A stretch of 64,000 nt of DNA from RGIG8124 sp045130665. GTDB lineage: Bacteria; Bacillota; Clostridia; Christensenellales; CAG-917. The position numbers and the translations under genes are program-made. A model generated the notes under the pieces. The model made no database searches, was not told where the DNA came from, and saw only the letters and a list, made by a program, of their open reading frames with translations. Each line of letters opens with the position of its first letter. The first letter of the stretch is position 1. The DNA lies in assembly GCA_045130665.1 (NCBI GenBank), contig JBGUQC010000004.1:372001-436000 (forward strand), written 5' to 3'. Positions 1-7,402 of this stretch are shown one piece after another.

Positions 1-384
1 GCATGGGGGAATATGAGTGATGGTTATTTGGGTGGTGCCTATTCTGATATTATTATAGCACCTCCAAATAGTGTTTGTACTGAAACATATTTAGAATCCG
101 GATGTTTTGATACATATGAACAAGCAAAAAAACATGCAAAATACTTAATGACTAGATTTGTTAGGGGGCTTTTTTATTTAAATAAATTTTCTCAAAATAG
201 TACTCGCTCTTGGGGTGCAATCCCAGTTCAGGATTATACAGAATCTTGGTGGAATAAAACAATTAAGGAAATTGATGATGAACTGATGAAAAAATATCGT
301 ATACCCGACGATGTAAAAAACTATATATATACAAATATTCAAGAAAAAACTGAGGCAAACATAATTAATTTTAAGAATGACTAA
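1..384 (+). CDS. C-terminal end of Eco57I-like restriction-modification enzyme (partial)
   Basis: The reading frame is open to the left edge, so this is the tail of a larger gene; the ATG at 13 is probably an internal methionine. The visible part has the pattern CTETYL...F...EQA...Y..TRF.R.L...K.SQN......IPVQDYT..WW...I.EIDD.L..KY. That matches, from memory, the C-terminal part of Eco57I-like DNA methyltransferase/endonuclease proteins (type IIG and relatives), where it belongs to target recognition. It is the only + strand gene in this part of the element and ends in its own terminator. No catalytic residues fall inside the window, so the assignment rests on one region of similarity. Confidence 0.5.
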   Translation, partial: AWGNMSDGYLGGAYSDIIIAPPNSVCTETYLESGCFDTYEQAKKHAKYLMTRFVRGLFYLNKFSQNSTRSWGAIPVQDYTESWWNKTIKEIDDELMKKYRIPDDVKNYIYTNIQEKTEANIINFKND

Positions 385-462
385 TAAAATTATAGTTAAG
401 AGATATTAATACAGGCAGTCCAATCCTTAGTTTAAAATCTATGTAAATACTTTCATGAAAGT

Positions 463-493
463 AAAAGCCAAGAAATTCATTCTTGGCTTTTTA
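463..493 (+). terminator. Rho-independent terminator
   Basis: An inverted repeat (aaaagccaagaa / ttcttggctttt) followed by a T tract lies about 80 bp after the stop of the restriction-modification gene. It may also stop transcription arriving from the opposite strand. Confidence 0.7.
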
Positions 494-514
494 GTGTATT
501 GAAGGAATAATTTA

Positions 515-826
515 TTATTTATTAGGAATATAAATCTTATCTCCCACTTTTATAGCATCATATGATTGTCCATTATAATCATGTGTTATCTTCTCTGGAC
601 GACCTACTATGTTAGCCATAAGAGTAAATTTATAATCATCATAGTTTGCCTTTCCTATGTTTATGTCTATCATACTATCTTCATCTGTAATGTTTATAAT
701 CTCACAACCCTTAGAGATTACAAATGCACTAAATTGCCATTTCTTTTCAAAAGCACCATTTGAATCTAGTATCATTCCTATATTGTGATTCTTTTCATAA
801 GCTGTAATTCTGAAATAATTGCTCAT
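515..826 (-). CDS. Small hypothetical protein of the conjugative-element operon
   Basis: The 103-residue protein has no signal peptide or membrane segment and no motif that I recognise. It begins with a good ribosome binding site (AAAGGAG, 9 nt before the ATG) and starts 14 bp after the pcfJ-like stop, so it is probably the last gene of the minus-strand operon that runs from 4286. The sequence is rich in beta-forming residues and Asp/Lys, as in other orphan proteins of Clostridia mobile elements. No function is proposed. Confidence 0.6.
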   Translation of the reverse strand: MSNYFRITAYEKNHNIGMILDSNGAFEKKWQFSAFVISKGCEIINITDEDSMIDINIGKANYDDYKFTLMANIVGRPEKITHDYNGQSYDAIKVGDKIYIPNK

Positions 827-840
827 AGTTTATTTCTCCT

Positions 841-2160
841 TTATGCTACTAATTTTTTAACTTTTCTATTAGCGTATGGTAACCACTGATTATTTACATA
901 ATTTAATATGTCATCACTTGGTTTGGTATCATTTATACCATAACATTGTAAGATTTTTTTCTTACTTGGTGAGTATTCAACTGTAACAAGAGGTTTCTCA
1001 GGTTCTTCTTTTGTTCGAACAAAGAATATTAAGGTTTCACCTCTCATCATCTTTTGGTCATAACCCATACTTCCCACACAGTGTTTAAGAATCTCACCTT
1101 CATAAACGAGATCACTAGGAGCATGAGCTATTTTTGTTATAAATACATCTTGTTTTGAATATTCCAGACCTAAATATTTGGCAACTATCTCACCAAATTT
1201 TTGTTCCATTTCTTTTTTCTTAGTTGCTTCCTCTTTTGCTTTTAAGGATGCGTATTGGTCTATCCTTATATCATGCCAACGTTTGAATTCGTGTGGATAC
1301 CTATTCTTATCTTCTTTCATATCTATACCTAATCTCTTACAAGCAGTTAAATAATCCTGATAAGATGCTATTGAAGTCTTTTGGTTTTTAATATAATTAA
1401 AAAACTTAGGCAAATCCTCTATGAATTCTTCTTTAATATCGCTCTTATATTTGTCATGAATAAGTTTGTTTTTTTCAGTCAAGAAAGCATCTACTTCTTC
1501 TATTGGCTTTTTCTGTCTAAATGCCTTTATTATTGCTTCAACATAAAAGTAATTATTTGCAATTAAACTTTGGTGATATACTAAGAATCCTCTGAAATAT
1601 TTGTTCTTGGTGGCAAGTTTAAGTATCTGTTTAGAAAATGCTATATTGTGCATCCCAAACTTTGTTATATATTCTAGTATTGGATATTGTTCATATAACC
1701 TTAAATACTTAAATATTTCATATTTTTGAGTTTGTTCAACTGCACTATATTTATATTCTGGGAAATGTGGAATAATATATTTTATATTAACTATGAGAGC
1801 ATATGGGTCAAAATATTTGTCTAATGACCAACCCCATTCTCCATCTTCAAACCATTTTCTATATGTGTTGTGAATACCTTCTAAATACCAGCCAACTGAA
1901 TATCCACCCAAAGAACTAAAAACCATGTCTTTAACGAAACACTTCTCTGAGTGAATCCCATGTACTGCAACTTGTTTGTAATACCATTTCTTTTTATAGC
2001 ATTTTACTGCCACTGTTACTTTGACTAATTCTTTGTCATTCTTGGTAAAGTAAGCATAAAATCTAAGTGATCCATCTTGATTAGGACAACGTTTCTTATC
2101 TAACTTTTTAATTTTTTCCAGCATATACTTTGGAATAGGTCTAATCTTTTCTATTTTCAT
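841..2160 (-). CDS. PcfJ-like protein
   Basis: The 439-residue protein ends in the arrangement that marks the PcfJ family: a core around residues 350-425 with LKHCVGS..Y...M.RGE..IFFVRT, then P.VTVEYSP and ILQCYG. The family is named after a gene of enterococcal conjugative plasmid pCF10 and is common in Clostridia ICEs; its biochemical role is not established. A highly charged helical stretch (about residues 300-330) precedes the conserved core. A GGAGG site sits 7 nt before the ATG. The start overlaps the stop of the pcfK-like gene by 4 bp (ATGA), so the two are translationally coupled, and PcfJ/PcfK commonly occur side by side. Confidence 0.8.
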   Translation of the reverse strand: MKIEKIRPIPKYMLEKIKKLDKKRCPNQDGSLRFYAYFTKNDKELVKVTVAVKCYKKKWYYKQVAVHGIHSEKCFVKDMVFSSLGGYSVGWYLEGIHNTYRKWFEDGEWGWSLDKYFDPYALIVNIKYIIPHFPEYKYSAVEQTQKYEIFKYLRLYEQYPILEYITKFGMHNIAFSKQILKLATKNKYFRGFLVYHQSLIANNYFYVEAIIKAFRQKKPIEEVDAFLTEKNKLIHDKYKSDIKEEFIEDLPKFFNYIKNQKTSIASYQDYLTACKRLGIDMKEDKNRYPHEFKRWHDIRIDQYASLKAKEEATKKKEMEQKFGEIVAKYLGLEYSKQDVFITKIAHAPSDLVYEGEILKHCVGSMGYDQKMMRGETLIFFVRTKEEPEKPLVTVEYSPSKKKILQCYGINDTKPSDDILNYVNNQWLPYANRKVKKLVA

Positions 2161-2702
2161 AATCTAACCTCCAATCTATCTCCAAACATTTCTTTGAGAT
2201 ATGACAGTGTATCATTCTCAACTATTTCACCTGTTTCATAATCTATAATTGTTTCTTGTTTTATAGGTTCTTCTTCGTGTTCATCTTCTTTGTCTTCTTC
2301 AATATCAAAGAAAGACATTTGAGTATCCTTTGACTTTGTTACTTTAGTAACACTTGGCTTATATTCAACCTTTGGTCTAGGTGGTTCATATTCACTTCCA
2401 TCTTCGTTATAAAGCTTTTCAGTTATGGAATCTTCTTCGAAATAATGTATAGACCAGCCATAGACAACGTCATCTCTTATACAAGCACAGGTAGCACCTT
2501 GCTTTGATACTTTCCTTGCTTCTTGGCTAGCGAACGCCATAAAGCCTTTCAGCGTCTTCTTTGATATTAAGTTCTTCCCGTCTTTTTCAATAGGAACTCC
2601 ATTGTTTATCTTGTCAGCAAGTATATCTGATGCATTTTCTTGAAGATATTCAAGAATCATCTTTTCTTCTTCTGTATTTGCTATTAAATTCAATTCTTTC
2701 AT
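2157..2702 (-). CDS. PcfK-like protein
   Basis: This 181-residue protein resembles the PcfK family: a helical N-terminus (EEEKMILEYLQENA), a central segment with 'FASQEARK' and 'WSIHYFEEDSI', and a low-complexity acidic C-terminal tail. The frame is open further upstream to an ATG at 2777, but AAAGGAG lies 9 nt before the ATG at 2702, and that start avoids overlapping the previous gene, so 2702 is chosen. The gene sits directly upstream of and overlaps pcfJ. The family is linked to conjugative plasmids and ICEs; its molecular role is not known to me. Confidence 0.78.
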   Translation of the reverse strand: MKELNLIANTEEEKMILEYLQENASDILADKINNGVPIEKDGKNLISKKTLKGFMAFASQEARKVSKQGATCACIRDDVVYGWSIHYFEEDSITEKLYNEDGSEYEPPRPKVEYKPSVTKVTKSKDTQMSFFDIEEDKEDEHEEEPIKQETIIDYETGEIVENDTLSYLKEMFGDRLEVRL

Positions 2703-2742
2703 TTTCTTATTCTCCTTTATTAGTTTGTTGTGTGTATGAATA

Positions 2743-2943
2743 TTAGAATGGACAATCTCTCCATACTCCTCGAGCATATTCTCTCTTGGTTAATGGTTTG
2801 ATTATCCATTTCCTTTTTTCTATCTCATACTTCACTTCATTCTCTAAAGCAGATAATGCTGTTTGATATGAGTCTGTGACTATCTTCGCTATAAATTTTC
2901 TATGACGATAATAGCCAATTTTGTAACCATAGTTGTTCTTCAT
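2743..2943 (-). CDS. Small basic hypothetical protein of the element
   Basis: The 66-residue, Lys/Arg/Tyr-rich protein ends in 'REYARGVWRDCPF'. GGAGG lies 7 nt before the ATG, and the ATG follows directly after the TAG of the upstream gene, so it is an internal operon gene. Short basic proteins with a similar 'R.YRxRKFI...' start and 'WRDCPF'-like end recur beside PcfJ/PcfK genes in Clostridia elements, by recollection. No domain or function can be assigned. Confidence 0.65.
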   Translation of the reverse strand: MKNNYGYKIGYYRHRKFIAKIVTDSYQTALSALENEVKYEIEKRKWIIKPLTKREYARGVWRDCPF

Positions 2944-3156
2944 CTAAGCCTCCAACCATAGAACCACATCTAATGAACATTCGAATTTTTGTGCATTCAA
3001 GACTCTGCATAACTCTTGGAAAGTTTCTTCAGGCATTTCATTTATATCTCTATATAAACGTGAATAAAATCCTTGAGAATTCTTAAAATCCAAAATTGTA
3101 TTTGCAAATAATCTTTGATTGCCTTCATTTTGTATAAGTCTTTCTATATTACTCAT
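2944..3156 (-). CDS. Small hypothetical protein of the element
   Basis: The 70-residue soluble protein begins MSNIERLIQNEG and ends SLDVVLWLEA, with a conserved-looking centre (FKNSQGFYSRLYRDINEM). It has an AGGTGAG binding site and sits 9 bp after the preceding gene within the minus-strand operon. Proteins of this size and pattern are frequent in phage-like and conjugative regions of gut Clostridia. Function is unknown. Confidence 0.65.
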   Translation of the reverse strand: MSNIERLIQNEGNQRLFANTILDFKNSQGFYSRLYRDINEMPEETFQELCRVLNAQKFECSLDVVLWLEA

Positions 3157-3165
3157 AATCTCACC

Positions 3166-3576
3166 TTATGCTATTCTTGCAATTCCACCACCGAATGATT
3201 TAACGGCAACATCACCAAATTCAGAGCAGTAATCGGCTGATTTGTTCCAAACATATGCAAATGCATAAAAGTTCCTGTTTTCACAAGGAAGTACTAAGTC
3301 ATCTGCATCTTCTTCTTCGTTTGTAACTACTAGGAAGTCATAACATTCACCAAAATCCATAATTTCATGAGTAACTGCATAAACTGTAAAATCGTATTTT
3401 TCTTCAAGTTCTTTTATCTTTTCTTGAACTTCAGGTCTTTGATAAGCCCAAAATCCTCCATACATCTCGAAAATACATACGTAATCGTGATTCTTAAAAC
3501 CATTTATATATGGTTTATAAATGTCTAAAGTTTGTAATAATTCAATAGCTTTTGCTTTTCTTTCTTCTTTGTTCAT
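3166..3576 (-). CDS. Hypothetical protein of the element
   Basis: The 136-residue protein has an alpha/beta pattern: an N-terminal helix (MNKEERKAKAIELLQTL), alternating beta-rich segments with many aromatic residues, and the tail 'DVAVKSFGGGIARIA'. A strong AAAAGGAG site lies 10 nt before the ATG. It lies between the DUF7222-like gene and the 70-residue gene in the same operon. No catalytic motif is visible and no function is proposed. A DNA-mimic or antirestriction-type role could be imagined from its acidity, but nothing specific supports it. Confidence 0.62.
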   Translation of the reverse strand: MNKEERKAKAIELLQTLDIYKPYINGFKNHDYVCIFEMYGGFWAYQRPEVQEKIKELEEKYDFTVYAVTHEIMDFGECYDFLVVTNEEEDADDLVLPCENRNFYAFAYVWNKSADYCSEFGDVAVKSFGGGIARIA

Positions 3577-3594
3577 AATTAAATCTCCTTTTTA

Positions 3595-4008
3595 TTAAAT
3601 AATGTTTTTAAGTTGTTCAAAATTAAGTCCAAGATTTCTAAGTGTTTCTTCAAATCCGAACCAAGCTAATAGGTTTTGATTGTAAGTATCTCTACCTAAA
3701 GGGTCTTCATCATCCCATTTGTTTCCAAACATTTGCTTTGCAGAATATAATCCTGTTTCCTGCATTGCTTGATATAATAGATTGTCTATTTCTTCTCTAT
3801 ATCGTTTGTAAAACTTAACTGTGTCGCTGTAATAAATAAGAAAGCCAACCATTCCTGATTGGCATCCGTATCTTAATACGTCTAAGAAAATGTTTTTCTT
3901 GTCAGTATAATCACTCCACTCATCTATTACATAAGAACAAACTCTTTTGAATAATGGACTTGTGCTATTTTGTTTTAATTGCTTTACGTTAGAGAGAGTT
4001 AAGTTCAT
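3595..4008 (-). CDS. DUF7222-like protein
   Basis: Read from the ATG at 4008, the 137-residue protein contains DEWSDYTDKKNIF, DVLRYGCQSGMVG and LIYYSDTVKFYKR, ending with NQNLLAWFGFEETLRNLG. I recognise this pattern from a family of uncharacterised element-borne proteins that I believe is DUF7222. The longer frame to 4032 is rejected because AAGGGAGG lies 6 nt before the ATG at 4008, and that ATG overlaps the stop of the upstream gene as ATGA. No enzymatic residues are known to me; the family travels with PcfJ/PcfK and similar genes. Confidence 0.65.
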   Translation of the reverse strand: MNLTLSNVKQLKQNSTSPLFKRVCSYVIDEWSDYTDKKNIFLDVLRYGCQSGMVGFLIYYSDTVKFYKRYREEIDNLLYQAMQETGLYSAKQMFGNKWDDEDPLGRDTYNQNLLAWFGFEETLRNLGLNFEQLKNII

Positions 4009-4286
4009 TTTATACCTCCCTTTTTGAACCATATGTCATACCAGACTGAACGAGATTCATTATCAGCTTCGTAAAACTCTTCATAAGTACCTTTGAATTC
4101 ATCTTCTGAACCTACAACTGCTTTACAAGATTTAATGCAATCTTCAAACACTCTTACATATGGTTTGTTGTTCTTGCTCATACAAGCAATGATTAGATCT
4201 TTGTCTGATATAAATCCAACACCTTTAATTGGTGTGTCATCATACCTGTTAGATCTTTTAACTGAGTAAACTACTTTTGTTAGCAT
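4005..4286 (-). CDS. Small hypothetical protein, first gene of the element operon
   Basis: This 93-residue protein is probably the first gene of the eight-gene minus-strand operon ending at 515. The frame extends to 4328, but AGGAGG lies 9 nt before the ATG at 4286, so that start is used. The product is mixed alpha/beta and soluble. Its C-terminus has an acidic run (VGSEDEFKGTYEEFYEADNE) followed by a Trp/Tyr/Lys-rich end. The stop overlaps the next start by 4 bp. I do not recognise the family. Confidence 0.6.
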   Translation of the reverse strand: MLTKVVYSVKRSNRYDDTPIKGVGFISDKDLIIACMSKNNKPYVRVFEDCIKSCKAVVGSEDEFKGTYEEFYEADNESRSVWYDIWFKKGGIK

Positions 4287-4402
4287 CTTAGGATACCTCC
4301 TTGTTTTTATATTTTTGCCTTTCGGCACAGATGGAGGAGCATGTTTCTTAAAATGTTAATTGGGTAAATGTAAAGAAAAGTCGTCAAGGAATTAGCATAT
4401 AT

Positions 4403-4452
4403 AAAAAAGTAAGAACCCAAATAAATGTGTTCCTACTATTATTACTTTTTTA
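4403..4452. terminator. Bidirectional hairpin terminator
   Basis: An imperfect inverted repeat (aaaaaagtaagaac ... gttc ... ttactttttt) with A/T runs on both flanks lies between the stop of the HhH gene (minus strand) and the start of the operon at 4286. It can end HhH transcripts. Confidence 0.55.
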
Positions 4453-4472
4453 TCGCCCTTTACGACTAAAAG

Positions 4473-4509
4473 AAATGTGCTAAAACATCAAGCTAAGAAA
4501 GGTAAAAAA
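4473..4509. repeat. 37-bp perfect direct repeat, copy 1
   Basis: This segment (begins aaatgtgctaaaacatca, ends ggtaaaaaa) is identical to 8352-8388. It lies 7 bp past the stop of the HhH gene on the minus strand and so falls in that gene's 3' untranslated region. Read on the + strand it could encode NVLKHQAKKGKK followed by a stop, possibly the tail of a lost gene. See findings. Confidence 0.9.
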
Positions 4510-4516
4510 TAAGAAG

Positions 4517-5416
4517 TTATTTTTGTCCGACTCTAAATTTAGACCATACCATTCCATCTAATCGAGCTATAGTTAACGTTGGGTATTCTTGTTTTAATAT
4601 ATCAACTGCTAATTTATAAATAATCTGACAATCTTCGTTGGATACTTCATATCCTGTAGCCTCTCTTATAGATCTATGTATGTGTACATCTGGTTTAACT
4701 CTATTTTGGTCTCCTGCTAACATAAACATATAATTAACTGCCGCATCTCCCATTCCATAAACGCTTCTCATACAAAAATCTAGTATATCTTTATTAGCAC
4801 TTTGGAAATCTTTTAATGTTTGTATTTTTATATCTGCTAGTTTTTTTGCCAATTCAAGACATATTTCGGATTTTAATTTTTTTCCAATAACTTGCATGTT
4901 TTGTAAAACATCTCTAGCAAATGGTTTTGCCCCTCCAGATTGATTTATATGATTTATGAAATCAGTTATTGTATATCCAGAAGCATGTTCATTTCCTTTC
5001 ATATAAGTTTTTCCATATCTTTCAACTAGTGGAACTGTTACTGAAAAGTACTTGGCTCTTAATGAATAAATACAATCTAAAATACAAGGTCCTAATGAAC
5101 CATATGGTTCAGCATAATGTTTTTGATTTAAATCTATGTTTTTACGACACCATTCTGCAAATTGATTTGCTAATTGTTTATTATCCATAAAGTACTCCTC
5201 TGTCATTTTCGTGTTTCCATCATTTTCTATTAGTTTTAGTGCAAATTCTTCTGAGCAAAAATACGAATAATCGTATCCAAAGAAAACATCCGCAGAAGTT
5301 GGAGTAAATCTCCATGTTTTTGTTCTATAACTATATGCTTCAGGTTGACCATCTGGACTCTTTCTAAATACCTGTCCAAAATTATTGTATCTATAATTAT
5401 ATTTTTTGTGTTCCAT
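4517..5416 (-). CDS. HhH-GPD (endonuclease III superfamily)-like protein with an extra N-terminal domain
   Basis: Residues ~85-290 look like a HhH-GPD base-excision-repair fold: a helical region, a helix-hairpin-helix segment at ~219-228 (YGMGDAAVNY), then GDQNRVKPDVHIHR with an Asp (D243) where these enzymes carry the catalytic aspartate. The lysine of bifunctional glycosylases is not at the hairpin, and there is no C-terminal four-cysteine cluster. Residues 1-65 form a separate aromatic-rich segment that I do not recognise. The gene is single, with its own promoter (5448-5476) and terminator, and lies in mobile DNA beside restriction genes. A role in DNA repair or in defence against modified DNA is inference. 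Confidence 0.6.
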   Translation of the reverse strand: MEHKKYNYRYNNFGQVFRKSPDGQPEAYSYRTKTWRFTPTSADVFFGYDYSYFCSEEFALKLIENDGNTKMTEEYFMDNKQLANQFAEWCRKNIDLNQKHYAEPYGSLGPCILDCIYSLRAKYFSVTVPLVERYGKTYMKGNEHASGYTITDFINHINQSGGAKPFARDVLQNMQVIGKKLKSEICLELAKKLADIKIQTLKDFQSANKDILDFCMRSVYGMGDAAVNYMFMLAGDQNRVKPDVHIHRSIREATGYEVSNEDCQIIYKLAVDILKQEYPTLTIARLDGMVWSKFRVGQK

Positions 5417-5447
5417 AGTAACCTTAAATGATTATTTTCTAATAAAA

Positions 5448-5476
5448 ATAATAAGTGATTTTTGACTTTTTTTCAA
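5448..5476 (-). promoter_or_regulatory. Promoter of the HhH-GPD-like gene
   Basis: On the minus strand TTGAAA (5471-5476) and TATTAT (5448-5453) are separated by exactly 17 bp, close to the vegetative sigma consensus. The ATG follows about 32 bp after the -10. Confidence 0.65.
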
Positions 5477-5553
5477 TGGAAAAAAGCGCATAGGTTAAAA
5501 TGAGGACTCCAGTATATTTAGAGTTCCTATAACTATTTTTGATTAAAAGTTAA

Positions 5554-5973
5554 TTATTTCTTTTTCTTAATCCAAACATAATCTGTCACTATAGTTTCAC
5601 TCATATCAAAGAAAACTGTTCGACTTTGATTGTCATAATACCCTGTGACCTTATAACGATTGTCAGGATTATAATCATCTATTAAGTGACAAACAACATC
5701 ATATATAACTTTATTTCTTATTGAAATAGGAGTTAATTGTTCTGGACGTGGTTTTGAAAAAGGCATTGCTCTTGATTCTGTTCCTTTACATGCTCGTATA
5801 GCAAAAACAAGATTGTCTTTATCTACTCCAAATTGAACATATGCCGAATAGTTTAGTTCTTCTATTACACCTTTGTTAAAAGTGATATAGTCTTTGTTAA
5901 TATACATATTTGCGTCCGTTCTTGATGCAATATCAATGATATCTAATGTTATTGCTTTAAAATCAATTGCCAT
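5554..5973 (-). CDS. Recombinase-associated hypothetical protein
   Basis: The 139-residue protein begins MAIDFKAITLDIIDIASRTDANMYI, with KDYITFNKG, then a segment around 'MPFSKPRPEQLTPISIRN' and a Tyr/Val-rich end. I recall similar proteins next to serine recombinases in Clostridia elements, but no named domain or activity. It lies 27 bp after the recombinase stop, with AAAGGAG 9 nt before the ATG, so it is co-transcribed with the recombinase. No membrane segment or catalytic motif is visible. Confidence 0.6.
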   Translation of the reverse strand: MAIDFKAITLDIIDIASRTDANMYINKDYITFNKGVIEELNYSAYVQFGVDKDNLVFAIRACKGTESRAMPFSKPRPEQLTPISIRNKVIYDVVCHLIDDYNPDNRYKVTGYYDNQSRTVFFDMSETIVTDYVWIKKKK

Positions 5974-6000
5974 AATTTAATTCTCCTTTGGCGTATGTTT

Positions 6001-7203
6001 TTATTCTATTTTGTTTACGCCGTCTATTATTTTTATAAATTGTTCTATTTCTTCCTTCGTCCAATTCATATCCAAAAGGAAAAATCCCTTTAATACACCA
6101 GATTTTATACGTGCAACCCTGAATTTATATCCAAATTCTTGTATCTTCCTATGACTTCGACTTTTTGAAGTTTTTAACATTTCCTGTACTTCATTCCATT
6201 TTGCACGTTCAATAATGGCTGGATGGTCATTCTCCCAATGCCATTGTGTTAGTAAATCTCTGTTTATTACCGATTTATGAGTTAAATAGTCCTTCGTGTA
6301 TGTTTTTTGATAAAGGACATCTCCACAATATTTTTCATTTCTTAAAATATTGCTGATTGTTGCAATATTCCACCTCGTCATACCTCTTGGCGAGGATATT
6401 CCTTGATTTGTTAAAGAGTTCGCTATTTCTTGTATAAATGCCCCTTCTAAAAAACTATCATAGATATATTGAACAATTTGAGCTTCAAAGGGTTCAATTT
6501 TAACTCTTCCTGAATAATCTCGATAATAGCCTAATGTATTTACTACAGAAAACTTATATAAACCTTCTTGCATACGATAACGTATTCCCTCTTTAATAGC
6601 GATACTCTTTTGCTGACTCTCCAATTCTGCCAATGCAGATAGAATAGATATTATAAGTCTATTTTTTCCATCACTCGTGTTTATTCCTTCTGACTCAAAA
6701 TTAACAGCTACTGGATGTGGTAAATTGCTTAATTCTTGTAGAGTTGTAAGTATATCCACAATATTTCTACCGAAACGGCTAATACTCTTTGTAAGAATAA
6801 GATCTATTTTGCCTGCTTTGGCATCTTCTATCATTTCAATAAATCCTTTACGCTTTTCTTTGCTTGTTCCAGATATACCTTCATCTGAATATATTTTGAC
6901 TAACTCGAATTGTGGATTGGATTGAATCATTAAAGTAAAGTGTTGAACTTGCATCTCAAAACTACCTACTTGAGTTTCTTCTGGTGTACTAACTCTACAA
7001 TATGCTGCAACTCTTATTTTTTCTGCTTCTTGATAAGCATATTCTTTTCTCTCAGGAGTAATAACTGTGACTTTTCGTTCTCCACTTCTATTCTTGGCGA
7101 TAGTATCTCGTATTTCTTGTTTTTCTTGTTCGCTTCGACTAGCTTTATTCGTATTCTTTTTACGAGCACTTTCAATAGTCTTTACATCCAAGTCTTTTGC
7201 CAT
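6001..7203 (-). CDS. Serine recombinase (large resolvase family), short form
   Basis: The 400-residue protein has a basic N-terminal extension (1-60), then a resolvase catalytic domain from ~63: RVAAYCRVSTPEE with nucleophile S72, YSDEGISGTS, and ITKS-ISRFGRN-type arginines at ~137-146. The 'recombinase' DNA-binding domain follows (~205-330: LGYYRD, IYDSFLEGAFIQEIANSLTNQGI, NILRNEKYCGD). Full-length large serine integrases are usually 450-600 residues; this one lacks the zinc ribbon and long coiled coil and ends with a basic VARIKSGVLKGFF segment. It should cut and rejoin DNA for integration, excision or inversion. GGAGG precedes the ATG, and a 13-codon ORF with its own strong site lies directly upstream. 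Confidence 0.88.
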   Translation of the reverse strand: MAKDLDVKTIESARKKNTNKASRSEQEKQEIRDTIAKNRSGERKVTVITPERKEYAYQEAEKIRVAAYCRVSTPEETQVGSFEMQVQHFTLMIQSNPQFELVKIYSDEGISGTSKEKRKGFIEMIEDAKAGKIDLILTKSISRFGRNIVDILTTLQELSNLPHPVAVNFESEGINTSDGKNRLIISILSALAELESQQKSIAIKEGIRYRMQEGLYKFSVVNTLGYYRDYSGRVKIEPFEAQIVQYIYDSFLEGAFIQEIANSLTNQGISSPRGMTRWNIATISNILRNEKYCGDVLYQKTYTKDYLTHKSVINRDLLTQWHWENDHPAIIERAKWNEVQEMLKTSKSRSHRKIQEFGYKFRVARIKSGVLKGFFLLDMNWTKEEIEQFIKIIDGVNKIE

Positions 7204-7205
7204 AA

Positions 7206-7247
7206 TTAACTACCTCCACACCTTTGGATCTTTCTGTAATACGACAT
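7206..7247 (-). CDS. Possible 13-residue leader peptide before the recombinase
   Basis: On the minus strand an ATG is preceded by AAAAAAGGAGG with 9-nt spacing, an excellent ribosome binding site. It opens a 13-codon frame (MSYYRKIQRCGGS) whose TAA lies 2 nt before the recombinase ATG. Ribosomes on this ORF would cover or deliver to the recombinase start, so translational coupling is plausible. The peptide has no recognisable function, and the ORF could be accidental despite the strong site. Confidence 0.4.
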   Translation of the reverse strand: MSYYRKIQRCGGS

Positions 7248-7283
7248 ACTCAAATACCTCCTTTTTTATCATTTTTTAAATAA

Positions 7284-7305
7284 AATGAAAGCATGTTCTT
7301 TCATT
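7284..7305. promoter_or_regulatory. Palindromic operator candidate between recombinase and repressor
   Basis: AATGAAAG-catgtt-CTTTCATT is a perfect 8-bp inverted repeat with a 6-bp centre. It is positioned between the two divergent genes and on the recombinase side of the repressor promoter. Its symmetry suits a dimeric regulator; which protein binds is unknown. Confidence 0.45.
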
Positions 7306-7338
7306 GTTTGGAAGGATATTATATACTAAAAAAAAGTG

Positions 7339-7367
7339 TTGGCAAACGAAATACTACGTGTTAAGAT
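7339..7367 (+). promoter_or_regulatory. Promoter of the LexA-type repressor
   Basis: TTGGCA (7339-7344) and TAAGAT (7362-7367) are 17 bp apart; an overlapping TATAAT sits at 7367-7372. The region lies about 35 bp before the chosen ATG. Confidence 0.55.
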
Positions 7368-7372
7368 ATAAT

Positions 7373-7386
7373 AGAACAAATGTTTA
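7373..7386. promoter_or_regulatory. SOS box-like LexA operator
   Basis: aGAACaaatGTTTa matches the Gram-positive LexA consensus CGAAC-RNRY-GTTYC at all inner positions and differs only at the two outermost bases. It sits immediately after the -10 of the repressor promoter, a position that fits autorepression. Confidence 0.6.
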
Positions 7387-7402
7387 CGATAAGGAGCTTT
7401 TC

